Source: Paulinella micropora (lineage: Eukaryota; Cercozoa; Imbricatea; Euglyphida; Paulinellidae). From it: a DNA stretch of 64,000 nucleotides. Below the pieces are notes generated by a model. It was not told where the DNA came from. It saw only the letters and a program-made list of their open reading frames with translations, and did no database searches. The translations under genes were made by a program, and so were the position numbers. The first letter of the stretch is position 1. The number at the start of each line of letters is the position of its first letter. Where the stretch lies: the NCBI GenBank assembly GCA_019918135.1, contig WBZZ01005712.1, positions 22,501 through 86,500 on the forward strand, in the 5' to 3' direction. Of this stretch, positions 31,501 through 40,434 are shown piece after piece.

Positions 31501-32249
31501 TTATAATGTTAATGCTTCAACGGATAGCCACGTATTTTACTATGCTGCAACAAATGAATTATTTAGAATAAACAACACAGCAATCACTGCTTCAAAGGCA
31601 ATAACGGCGAATGCTGGATTAACTATGACAACAACATCCAGCGGATTTTTAACACTAAGACAAAGACCAGGCAATACGTCCAACCCGCAAATATATGTGA
31701 AAGCAGGAGACTCCAGGTTATGCTTCAATAATGAATACAGGTGGTTTATTACACGCTTGGTCAACTTCACTATCAAATGGTGAAAACAATACAGGATATG
31801 TTTGTATGGCTGCGGGAGCAAATGTTTGGTCTTCTGGTTCAGGCAGGAGATTAAAATCAGATATTAAAACACTAGAATGTGAGGGATGTTGTGAGAAATT
31901 AATGAAAATTAATTGTTGCTCATATTATTGGAAATCAGACGAGAAAAAAGAAAAAAAGAGCCACGGATTTATTGCCGACGAGGTTAAAAAAATATTTCCA
32001 GAATTTGTATCTGAAAGTGGAATGAAGGCAGACGACGGAAAAAGCATCCTTGAAGGAGTATCATATATGGAATTTATACCAGTATTAGTCAGTGCTTTTC
32101 AACATATTGTGGATAATCTCGGACATGTCCGAGATAGGGTAGATAATTTAGAGAAAGAAAATAAAACTTTACTTAATATACTACAAGACCAAGCAAACCA
32201 ATTAGCCGAAATTAGAGCAGTCGTTTTCCCTTCAAATGTCCAACAATAA
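28505..32249 (+). pseudogene. Long fibre protein with repeats and S74-like C-terminal chaperone, frame-broken
   Basis: The parts are 28505-28660 (N-terminus MNHLGNPWTYHF), about 28650-28943, 28925-31783 (952 codons) and 31731-32249. Frame changes fall at an A7 run (28651-28657), near 28905-28930 and near 31710-31770. The body repeats a unit with GIDVSALDTSVVKLTGDQTI-like sequence at least six times (spaced about 70-200 residues) and a later GISTTTLTASGL repeat, as in phage tail fibres. The last part has the SDIKTLE start and HGFIADEVKK motif of peptidase_S74/intramolecular chaperone domains, followed by a coiled coil. In phages this domain guides trimer folding and then cleaves itself off. 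The fibre would bind host cells. The breaks mean this copy is inactive unless they are sequencing errors at homopolymers. Confidence 0.75.
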
Positions 32250-32592
32250 TACAACTAGACTTCACAGACCGCCCCCTATCATGGATATGGACGGCGAACT
32301 AACTCCAGAATTAAAATCTCGTGTTTTGGATATTGAACTAAAGAATGAGGAAAAAAAAGTAGAGCACGAATTGGAAGATAACTGGAATTGTTGTTGTATG
32401 ACAAACAGACCAACCGACAGCAGACTTATTAAATATCTGTTTCAAATGACCATTATTATTTCAATAATCACTTTGTGTATAGTGAGGCTATCTGAAAAGG
32501 ACTTGCCCTGTGAGGTTGCTAATACTTATGTAGGTATTTTAACCTTACTTATCGGCATTTGTCTTCCTTCACCTTCTTCAAGTAAGAAGTGA
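32236..32592 (+). CDS. Small membrane protein, two hydrophobic segments
   Basis: 118 residues. The first ~70 are polar and charged, with a CCC cluster near 50-55 (NWNCCCMTN). Two hydrophobic stretches follow (about 73-90, FQMTIIISIITLCIV, and about 100-113, YVGILTLLIGICLP), then a short Ser/Lys tail. The start overlaps the end of the fibre gene by 14 nt. Small two-span proteins next to fibre genes may act at membranes during entry or release; no family is recognised. Confidence 0.55.
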   Translation: MSNNNTTRLHRPPPIMDMDGELTPELKSRVLDIELKNEEKKVEHELEDNWNCCCMTNRPTDSRLIKYLFQMTIIISIITLCIVRLSEKDLPCEVANTYVGILTLLIGICLPSPSSSKK

Positions 32593-32832
32593 GCACTCAT
32601 ATATATGGATTTTATACCATATATCATTATTTGAGCACATTAAAGGTAGTGCCTCATCAAAACTACGACACATATTATTTCCATTATTTATAAAAACACA
32701 CTTAAACCCTGTATCTATACCTTTTTGAATACAATAAACACAACTCTCATTCTTTTTTTCGCTCATCCGTGAGTAAAAGTCGCAGGCAGTCCGCGACATA
32801 ACTGAGCATACAAAAAGCAATATTAATAACAT
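32578..32832 (-). CDS. Cys-rich secreted or virion protein, 84 residues
   Basis: It starts with a signal-peptide-like MLLILLFVCSVMSRTAC. The mature part has about seven further Cys (CVYC, CVFI, MCRS, LMCS, ECS), suggesting disulphides. It is antisense to, and just overlaps the end of, 32236-32592. No known family. Confidence 0.45.
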   Translation of the reverse strand: MLLILLFVCSVMSRTACDFYSRMSEKKNESCVYCIQKGIDTGFKCVFINNGNNMCRSFDEALPLMCSNNDIWYKIHIYECSLLT

Positions 32833-32836
32833 ATAT

Positions 32837-33061
32837 TTAACTCCCGCTTTTTCCCTCTTCTTTAATTATATTATTATAAATATCCTCTCGTTGCTTATCT
32901 GATAGCGGTAAGCGGTAAAGGATATTTTCAGGTTTTCTAAAAATGTTGGGGTTTCTATTCACCAAGTTCTGAGTGATGCGGATTTTGTCAATTTCCTTTC
33001 CAAGCCGTTCTAGTTCCTCCAGTTGTTGCTCGTCCTTGCTTTTTTCTTTTTTATTTTCCAT
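32837..33061 (-). CDS. Small charged protein, 74 residues
   Basis: I chose the start at 33061 (MENKKEKSKDE) because it follows an AT-rich leader; an upstream extension in the same frame is hydrophobic and overlaps the divergent gene. The protein has a Lys/Glu-rich coiled helix, then an RKPENILYRLPLSDKQRED segment. It is divergent from the large gene at 33086, with only 24 nt between the starts, so a shared bidirectional promoter is likely. Confidence 0.5.
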   Translation of the reverse strand: MENKKEKSKDEQQLEELERLGKEIDKIRITQNLVNRNPNIFRKPENILYRLPLSDKQREDIYNNIIKEEGKSGS

Positions 33062-33085
33062 CCTATATAATAGCGGATATAAAAA

Positions 33086-36000
33086 ATGCCACGCGAAAAA
33101 CCATTTTTTACGTATTATAACGAAATTAGACGCGAACATAAGTATTTGTTGGATGAAGCAGATGCTGATTGGACTGAACAAGTTAATGAAGGTGTCAATA
33201 ATCAAGCCCGCGAAAGGCTTAGAGCGGATAGATTACTGGATGCTTCAACAAAAGGGGGTAATACTATGGAGGATTTGAAAGATAGAATTACTGCGTTGGA
33301 CAATAAGCGAAGTATTTATGTAAATATGAATTACGACGAAATGAAGGCACACCTTCAAAATGACGGCATTGATATGAAAGAATTTGAAAGAAAACATGGA
33401 ACTGCCCCCATGAACGAACAAATGATTGAAATGCGAAAATTAGCAATGGCTACCGATAAATATGATATAGCGCACATAGAAGACAATATCCAGCAAATGA
33501 AGCGTGATATAGCGCAATTGGTAAAACAAGAATATAAAGAAGAAGCCTTAAAACGATTAACCGATAAGGGTTTAACGTATATGAAAGAAAAAGGCAAAGC
33601 AGACAAAACTCGCGTAATACGAAGAGAGGATAGAGCGCAAGCGGAACAGGATTATAAGGAATGGAAAGAAAACCGAGAAGAGTGGGAGAGAAAACACCCA
33701 GATGATGCTTCAATAGAAGCAAAGATAGGCGACGAACACAAGATGCTTGTGCCACGAATAGGTGATGACCCGCGAAGTGTAGAAAGATTTGTTAATGCTA
33801 TTATTAGAAGTATTCAAGAGATAATTATGAGCCCCAGACTTAATAGATTACTTAACCTTGCTACGGGTGTTGGGCGATATGGTGTGAGCAGGCTAGCGTG
33901 GGGGCAGATATTGAGATTAGTTGCCAACAATCCACAACTACGTGCGATGAATGTTGGATTACTTGGAAGAAGAAGAGCAGATGCTTTAAATACCATTTTG
34001 CTAGCACTAGCGAGAAATGAAGCGCCAGAGGGTTTGCCTCCGCCTAACCCCCGCCTGATCGCAGGCGGACAGCAAAGAATAGGTGATTATGTGTTGAAGG
34101 ATATGTTGAGAAGATTAGGCTTACAGGTATCAACAATGATGGCATGGCAGACATTTAAAGCAGGTGTTGAAACCACTGCGAAGGTTGGTTTTGGCGCATT
34201 ACTACATCACATATACATGACATGGTCTGCTCAGCCAGATGCTCTCATTAAGTTGGAAGAAGAACGAATTCATACCGAGGGAAGTAATTATAATGGCGGG
34301 GGCACACGAGTGGAAAGCCGTCTCCAATTAGAAGATAGAACTCGCGGAAAGTTTCCTTACATTCTACCAGCAGATGCTTTGGATTTAGTTGCTTTTGAAC
34401 ATGATTTATTGTATGCGTCTGGTGATAAAAATGTCCAAGACTTTGCCGATAAACGATACTTTGAAAGAATTACCAATATGAGTGATTATCTAACGAGTAA
34501 TGGATTGGCTACGGCCGAAGTTGCCAAGAGTATTTTTGACAATTACAACTCAAGGTTTTCAAAAGCGGATATATCTAGAATGGCCTTAGAAGCACAGGGA
34601 AGGGCACGTGGCGGAGTATCTTTTTGGGATGCGATGAAGTTTTGGAAAACTATCAAAACCACTCCTCCAGATGCGAAGTATAATGGATTTATAGGCGATG
34701 TAGATAAAACATTAACGTCTATGATTGGTATCATGAAAAATGTGGGCAGTTTTGATAAGGATGCCACATTTAAAGTAAATAAAGTGGTAAATCCTGCTAC
34801 ATTTAATAAACAATATGCGGAACTCGTTGATGGTTTAAATCAAATGGTGAAATCGCAAGAAAAAGCCGATGGTGTGAAAGGATATTCTCTTATCGCACCA
34901 GCAAATGAAACTACAGTTAATAATTTTATAGAAAAAATAAATACAAAAGATATTCCACCAAGTATAGAAAAAGATATAAATCTTAGCGTTGAAGTCCCGA
35001 TCGCATACTCAGACAATATGGTAGTAGCAGATACTATTGGACTGGGCAATAACTTGCTCATACTTGATGATAAAGGTGCCCAAACGAGGCACTTAAAGGG
35101 ATTTGTTAAATCGTTGAGAGAGAAAACTGGAAAGAAAATTAAACTTTCTAATTATGACGATCCAAAAGTTGGATGGGAAGAGGCTATCAAACAAGCACTA
35201 AACCAAGGTGCTAGTATGTCAGATGTAGCAGATGCGGATGATATTTTGGATAAGAGAATTTACGAAGAAATGCGGGGTAAATTAACTCCAGACCAAATGA
35301 AGCAATTAGAAGAGTTAGAGTCAAAAGATAGTCAAGTTGAAAAAACTAATCCGCCACAAGCAACGCCAGCACCGCCACAAGCAACGCCAGCACCGCCGCA
35401 AGCAACACCCGTACCCGCACCACCGCAAGCAACGCCAGCACCCGCACCCGCACCATTGCCAGTGCCACTAGTACCAAGAACAGGCGGGTTTGTTGAAGAA
35501 CCAGTCCAACCACCACAGACTGATATAAAAAACGAAGAACAACCAAATGTTGCCAATGACCAAATGGTTGATAGCATGAGAAGTATTGATAAATTGGTTG
35601 ATAAACTTATGGGAAAATCTCCCGCCGATGAAAGAGAAGACTTAATGGCACTTATCCGTTTTCTTATGCCGAGCGACCAAAATGGAGGTATCGGCACTTC
35701 AAAAACTAATCCACTTATTAAAGGCAACGAACAAAGACGCGATCGTATGCTGGCAACTAAAAATGATTTTGAATTGTTAGATAACACAATCTACAACAAC
35801 ACAAACAACAATTTTATGCTTAATAGATACAATAGAGCCGTTATTCAACAGCGAATGAGAGAGACACGAGAATTACCAAAAATGAAGCGCAAACTAACAC
35901 GAAACTTCTCAACGGAAATCCCGCGACAAGTTCAAACTCGTCCAGAAAGAAAGGATTTTAAACCGCTTGTTAATCCTCCAAGTAATTATGCTTTTGGTAG

Positions 36001-36103
36001 TCCTTACTCTCCTTATTTCTACAATTACGCTTCACCACCTCAACCCTTTGGTGCCGAATATGATAATTATAGATATAATCCAAACTATTTTCAAAACCCA
36101 TAG
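33086..36103 (+). CDS. Large virion protein with phospholipase A2-like motif
   Basis: 1005 residues and intact. The N-terminal ~240 residues are helical and charged. A middle region with hydrophobic helices (about 245-390) leads to a PLA2-like segment (about 395-445): NYNGGGT, then PADALDLVAFEHDLLYASGD, where the HD pair matches the catalytic HD-x-x-Y of parvovirus-type PLA2. After a mixed domain there is a proline-rich QATPAPP repeat (about 750-795) and a Tyr/Pro-rich C-terminus (YSPYFYNYASPPQPF). In parvoviruses such a domain opens the endosomal membrane during entry. Here a similar role in penetration, with the protein inside the capsid, is inference. A G-x-G calcium loop is not fully clear, so activity is unproven. 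Confidence 0.6.
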   Translation: MPREKPFFTYYNEIRREHKYLLDEADADWTEQVNEGVNNQARERLRADRLLDASTKGGNTMEDLKDRITALDNKRSIYVNMNYDEMKAHLQNDGIDMKEFERKHGTAPMNEQMIEMRKLAMATDKYDIAHIEDNIQQMKRDIAQLVKQEYKEEALKRLTDKGLTYMKEKGKADKTRVIRREDRAQAEQDYKEWKENREEWERKHPDDASIEAKIGDEHKMLVPRIGDDPRSVERFVNAIIRSIQEIIMSPRLNRLLNLATGVGRYGVSRLAWGQILRLVANNPQLRAMNVGLLGRRRADALNTILLALARNEAPEGLPPPNPRLIAGGQQRIGDYVLKDMLRRLGLQVSTMMAWQTFKAGVETTAKVGFGALLHHIYMTWSAQPDALIKLEEERIHTEGSNYNGGGTRVESRLQLEDRTRGKFPYILPADALDLVAFEHDLLYASGDKNVQDFADKRYFERITNMSDYLTSNGLATAEVAKSIFDNYNSRFSKADISRMALEAQGRARGGVSFWDAMKFWKTIKTTPPDAKYNGFIGDVDKTLTSMIGIMKNVGSFDKDATFKVNKVVNPATFNKQYAELVDGLNQMVKSQEKADGVKGYSLIAPANETTVNNFIEKINTKDIPPSIEKDINLSVEVPIAYSDNMVVADTIGLGNNLLILDDKGAQTRHLKGFVKSLREKTGKKIKLSNYDDPKVGWEEAIKQALNQGASMSDVADADDILDKRIYEEMRGKLTPDQMKQLEELESKDSQVEKTNPPQATPAPPQATPAPPQATPVPAPPQATPAPAPAPLPVPLVPRTGGFVEEPVQPPQTDIKNEEQPNVANDQMVDSMRSIDKLVDKLMGKSPADEREDLMALIRFLMPSDQNGGIGTSKTNPLIKGNEQRRDRMLATKNDFELLDNTIYNNTNNNFMLNRYNRAVIQQRMRETRELPKMKRKLTRNFSTEIPRQVQTRPERKDFKPLVNPPSNYAFGSPYSPYFYNYASPPQPFGAEYDNYRYNPNYFQNP

Positions 36104-36131
36104 TATAGTATATCTTATAATATAAGATTGG

Positions 36132-37029
36132 ATGCCGAGGTCTATACATAAAGGATTAATAGCCAACAAGTTGCCACGAAAAACACTTTTGAAGCAGAGT
36201 CTGGAGAAAACCAATATAGAAAAAGCACACGAGGAATTTACTATTGACAGGCCAGTAATAACAGAGTTAGATAGCAAAAAACCGCCCAAATTTCACAATG
36301 ACTTGGAAATACAACCAATTAAAACACAAAGAGATAGCGTTGAATTGCTTCCTATTCAAAAAGAAGGAATATTACCAGCAATGGGCACGATGGTTATATG
36401 CGCCAGCACTGGCGGGGGTAAATCAGTTATGATTTGTAATCTACTCGCAAAAAAGAACATAATGAAAGGTTTTTATGATAGAATAGTCGTATTTTGCTTA
36501 AGCCCGTGCCCGATTTTAGAAGACACTCTCAGGTTAAAAAAAGAAGACATAATCAAAGAGGATAAGCCTGAGTTAATGAGAGACATATTAACTAAACAAA
36601 AAGAACTGATTAAAACTAAAGGGTTTAAGAAGGCACCAAAGATATTATTGTTATTGGAAGAGTAAAACTTTTCTCAAATCAGAAGTGCTCACAGAGTTGT
36701 TTTTCGCTTCAACACACGCCAAAGTATCCGTGTGGGTCGCAACTCAAAGTTATACACAACTTCCGCGACGAGTAAGAATTAATTGCCATTGGATGATTAT
36801 TTTTAATGGAGTAAGGAGAAGCGAACTTGACAGACTGGCAGATGAATATGAAAGCCCGTTTCTAACAAAAAAAGAATTTTACAATATGGTTAAGTATGCT
36901 ACGGCAGAACCTTATTCATTTCTGGCAATCAATAACACAGTCAGCGATAGAACAGCCCAATTTAGAAAGAATTTCTCCACAATATTATTATTACGACTAA
37001 ACAAGGACAGAGATATGACTAATTTATAA
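36132..37029 (+). pseudogene. FtsK/HerA-type genome packaging ATPase, frame-broken
   Basis: The first frame (36132-36665) has Walker A in VICASTGGGKSVMICNL (about residues 93-109) and a hydrophobic Walker B strand KILLLLEE just before its stop at 36663. The second frame (36685-37029) continues with VWVATQSYTQLPRRVRINCHW, the sensor/Arg-finger region of the A32-like clade, and ends at 37029. A one-base change at about 36655-36680 separates them. Viral ATPases of this family pump DNA into the capsid. Position directly upstream of the capsid genes fits the usual cluster ATPase - penton - capsid. Either this copy is dead or the break is an assembly error. Confidence 0.8.
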
Positions 37030-37077
37030 ACTAATTCAATTAAAAAGTTTTTTTGTTTCATAATAATATAATATAAT

Positions 37078-37698
37078 ATGTCAGCACAGAAACTATATGC
37101 GACCCCTTATCATCAAGCAATGTCAATTTGGTATAAAGAAAATGGACAAGGCAAACTCACAACAATTCGTAAGGGAACACCCGAACATGTGGCAATCAAA
37201 AAAATAGAAGAGGGTATTAAGAGTGGTAAGATTAAAAGTCTAATCCGTCCAAAAGCACCTAGGGTAAAGAAAACACTTAACGAACCAAATGCCAGCGGAC
37301 AACCTGACCAAATGCCAAATGAAGCATTGAAAAGAAAAGCACCAGACATAGCATCAGCGAATCATTCATCTCCTGAACCAAATGCGAAACCAGTTGAAAT
37401 GTCTCCAGCACCTAAGGTTGAACATTCTTTGCCAAAGTCCGTCAATCTAACTCCTGTTTCTGTGCCAAAACAAACTACTACAACACCAGCAAGTAAGATA
37501 GAAGCAATAGAAGATGCTTCTAAAGAGACACCGCCACCAGAAAAAATAAAAAAACCTAAAAAACCAACGCAAAGCACATCACAAGCATCAGATAATAACA
37601 CTATTAATCAAGCCATGGCTGATTTAATGAAAATAAAAGAGGAGAGAATTACACACAAGAATTTACAAATTATGAAAAAAATAATTAGAGGAGAATAA
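37078..37698 (+). CDS. Uncharacterised Pro/Lys-rich protein
   Basis: 206 residues. The N-terminal ~65 residues are compact (KLYATPYHQAMSIWYKENGQGKL, TPEHVAIKKIEEGIKSGKI), followed by a basic stretch, then a long Pro/Thr/Ser/Lys-rich disordered part, and a terminal charged helix. It lies between the ATPase and the capsid genes. A DNA-condensing or minor virion role would fit but is not shown. Confidence 0.5.
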   Translation: MSAQKLYATPYHQAMSIWYKENGQGKLTTIRKGTPEHVAIKKIEEGIKSGKIKSLIRPKAPRVKKTLNEPNASGQPDQMPNEALKRKAPDIASANHSSPEPNAKPVEMSPAPKVEHSLPKSVNLTPVSVPKQTTTTPASKIEAIEDASKETPPPEKIKKPKKPTQSTSQASDNNTINQAMADLMKIKEERITHKNLQIMKKIIRGE

Positions 37699-37721
37699 AA
37701 TAATTATTATTTATATATACA

Positions 37722-38120
37722 ATGATTAAAAACTCAAGTGTTTCTATGCGATTGTCAAATGGATTTATTGACAAGATGAATGAAGCAAACCGACCTAAAA
37801 GTGATGGATTTCAATTAAATCAGTTTGAATTGTGGAGTAGCAATGGCGCCCCGTTAGTTAATCAGCCACTGACAGAATTTGGCGATTTAGTCCCACACAA
37901 ATCTTCTACTATTCAAAACACATTAACAGACATTTCTGATAAGAAAGGAAATGCGGATGTTGTTGATTTGGACACCGCTGTTAGCAGTTTGGCTTATTTG
38001 AAGAAAGCGGTTGAAAATGCTGATGCGAGAGAATTTCAATTAACCTCCCCGCAAGACGCGAGACTTGACAATATACAAAAATCAGTTGATATCATTAGAC
38101 AATCCGTTTCAGGTGAATAA
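37722..38120 (+). CDS. Uncharacterised 132-residue protein of the capsid cluster
   Basis: Starts MIKNSSVSMRLSNGF. Polar N-terminal half, then two helices (VVDLDTAVSSLAYLKKAVENA and DNIQKSVDIIRQSVSGE). It sits 24 nt after the preceding gene and 74 nt before the major capsid gene, so it is likely a late virion or assembly protein. No family recognised. Confidence 0.5.
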   Translation: MIKNSSVSMRLSNGFIDKMNEANRPKSDGFQLNQFELWSSNGAPLVNQPLTEFGDLVPHKSSTIQNTLTDISDKKGNADVVDLDTAVSSLAYLKKAVENADAREFQLTSPQDARLDNIQKSVDIIRQSVSGE

Positions 38121-38194
38121 TTATTTATTTTTAAATTCTATATTTTTTATTAGTATAATAAGCAGTGTAAAAACTACAACCACAGCAACAAAAA

Positions 38195-39614
38195 ATGGAG
38201 GGAAAGGATAGTAAAAACACGGAGGAGTTGATGACCCTCAACAACCTCAGGTATGAGTTGCCAGCAAATCTAGCACTCACTGAGCAGGGGAGTGTCTTTA
38301 AGAAGAACTTCGCCGACCAGCAGACTTATACCAGTTCGTCGGGGACTGAAATGATTTTTACACTACAGGCAAGCACTGATTTTGTTTATGGAAAGAATTG
38401 CTATTTGTCGTTTGATGTCAAGGCCGACGGGTTGGTTACGACCGCAGGAAATAACTGCGCGATCGGTTTTCAAAACACACCAGCAACCGCTATTTTTGAA
38501 CGATTTTTGTTGGAAAGTAAGGATGGTAGCGAACTTGAACGAATTGAAGATTTGAATAAACTGGTGCGAAATACTCTCCCGTGGCATTATCCTTTTGATT
38601 ATCGCCGACAGGCACAGATGGCGGGACAACGAGAGACTGTGGAAGTTAATGCTAATATTACCGACAATTCAGTTGTTGATTTTGCTATTAATACTCCCAC
38701 GGTCGTGGGCACTGGTAATTATTTGAAGGTTTGTATTCCTCTTCATTACTTCTCGGGGGTGTTTAATGAAGAAACTCTCATTCCTCCCTCTCTAATTAGT
38801 GGTATGAGGCTTCGCTTGACCTTTGCGCCACCTCAGGAAGCATTTAACATTATTGGAAGCACTGATGGTAAGGTTTCTACTGGGTTTGATGGTTCCGCTT
38901 TGACTTTCACCGTGTCCAATCCAGTTGTAATGCTGGAGACATTCTCTCTTGCTCCCGCCGTCCAGAGAAATATTATGGAACAGAATCTGATGGGAAGCAA
39001 GGATGGGCTCCCATACACTTATGAAACATATTACAACCAAAAGGCGAACCCGGGGACTTCCGATGATTTCAATCTTCAAGTAAATAAGGCCGTTGCTCGT
39101 GCTCAGTGCTTGTATATAATCACGCAAAACGTGCTCGCTGACAATGCTGGTATTGATAACCTTGGAACTGCTCAAATGAATTATAAGCAGTATCAGTGCC
39201 GTATTGGTGATTGGTATGCTCCGCAACAAAAGATGGAACTCGGAGGAAGCACCGATACTCTGGCCGCCGTTCAGAGAGGCTGTGCGGAATTGTATATTGA
39301 CAATCTCCAAGCGACTATGGGTATTCGCGATGCTTATATGTCTTCGTCTGTTTCTCTTGAAAACTTCCGCAAGTATTATTCTACTTCAGATAAAACAGGA
39401 CTTACATCTAACTCAGGATTTGCTACCATTATCCAGACACTCAACCAATCTCCACACATTTGGAGCGTCTGGTCTTGCGGTTAATAACTCACGAACTGCG
39501 GAAGTCAGTCTTCGTTATGCGGCCGATTATAACGCAGATCGCGCCATCACCGCTTGGTTGAAATACGTCAAAGTGGCGTCTATCTATCCCAGTAGATGCA
39601 TCGTAAAACAATGA
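38195..39614 (+). pseudogene. Major capsid protein (double jelly-roll), C-terminal frame break
   Basis: The frame 38195-39484 encodes 429 residues. Beta-rich sequence with VCIPLHYFSGVFNEETLIPP (about 178-197) and MRLRLTFAPPQEAF (about 204-217) fits the double jelly-roll capsid proteins of polinton-like viruses. The expected C-terminus (an AVNNSRTAEVSLRYAADYN segment) is in another frame, ending at 39614, so a one-base shift near 39450-39480 cuts off about 45 residues. Trimers of this protein would form the pseudo-hexameric capsomers. The neighbours (ATPase upstream, penton downstream) support the call. It is only distantly like the capsid gene of element 2. Confidence 0.75.
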
Positions 39615-39721
39615 TTAAATGTAAGCCTTATTTATTTAAAATCTCTCTTAGTATGTGTAGTTTAAACAAAAAAGATAAAAATAACCATATAAACATATCG
39701 CAATATACAACATAATACAAT

Positions 39722-40393
39722 ATGCCACGGGTTGGAAATTGTCAAAATGGGAAAATCTATGCTATTAGGTCTCACCAAACAGATAAAATTTACATAGGAA
39801 GCACCACACAAGAATTGTCTGCTCGTATGTCGGATCATCGCCATAATTTTAAACTCTGGGAAAAGGACGAAAAAAAATATAAATATACTTCCAGTTTTGA
39901 AATAATCAAACACGAAGACGCTTATATTGAACTTTTGGAACACTACCCGTGCGAGACTTCCGATCAACTTAATAAAAGAGAAGGCGAGTATATAAGGGAA
40001 AACAAGTGTGTAAATAAAAGAATATCTGGCAGGAGTGTGAATGAATGGCATAAAGACAATGCTGAATATGTAAAGCAACACAAACGAGAATATAATGAAC
40101 GAAACAAAGAACATCTGGCCAAAAAGAAAAAAGAATATCGTGAGAAAAATCCACAAATAGACGAAAATGATAGATGGAACAATAAAGCCAAAATAGCAGA
40201 AAGAGATAGATTATATCGTGAAAAAAACAAGGAATATCTAAACCAATTATCACGAGAAAGAGGGTCTGTTAGAGTGCAATGTAAATGTGGTGATTTTTCA
40301 AGAAAGGATAGTATTTCTAAACATAGAAAAACCAAAACTCACAAAAGAAACATGGAGGCACTTCCAATTGGTCTATTCGTATTTGGCCTATAA
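39722..40393 (+). CDS. GIY-YIG endonuclease with C2H2-like finger
   Basis: 223 residues. The GIY-YIG domain has KIYAIRSHQTDKIYIGSTT (about 11-29), an Arg in LSARMSDHRHN and a Glu in the NKREGEYIRENK helix. Lys/Glu/Asn-rich repeats (NKEHLAKKKKEYREKN) follow. A finger with VQCKCGDFSRKDSISKHRKTKTH (about 185-208) and the ending PIGLFVFGL close it. It is a close relative of 41581-42209. It sits between capsid and penton genes, a typical place for a mobile nuclease gene to settle. Confidence 0.8.
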   Translation: MPRVGNCQNGKIYAIRSHQTDKIYIGSTTQELSARMSDHRHNFKLWEKDEKKYKYTSSFEIIKHEDAYIELLEHYPCETSDQLNKREGEYIRENKCVNKRISGRSVNEWHKDNAEYVKQHKREYNERNKEHLAKKKKEYREKNPQIDENDRWNNKAKIAERDRLYREKNKEYLNQLSRERGSVRVQCKCGDFSRKDSISKHRKTKTHKRNMEALPIGLFVFGL

Positions 40394-40414
40394 ATTTAAT
40401 TTAATTAGAATAAT

Positions 40415-40434
40415 ATTTTTTGCTATATATAGCA
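40415..40434 (+). promoter_or_regulatory. T-run + GCTATATATAGC leader
   Basis: TTTTTT followed by the short palindrome GCTATATATAGC directly precedes the penton ATG at 40435. Compare 27128-27151. Confidence 0.5.
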
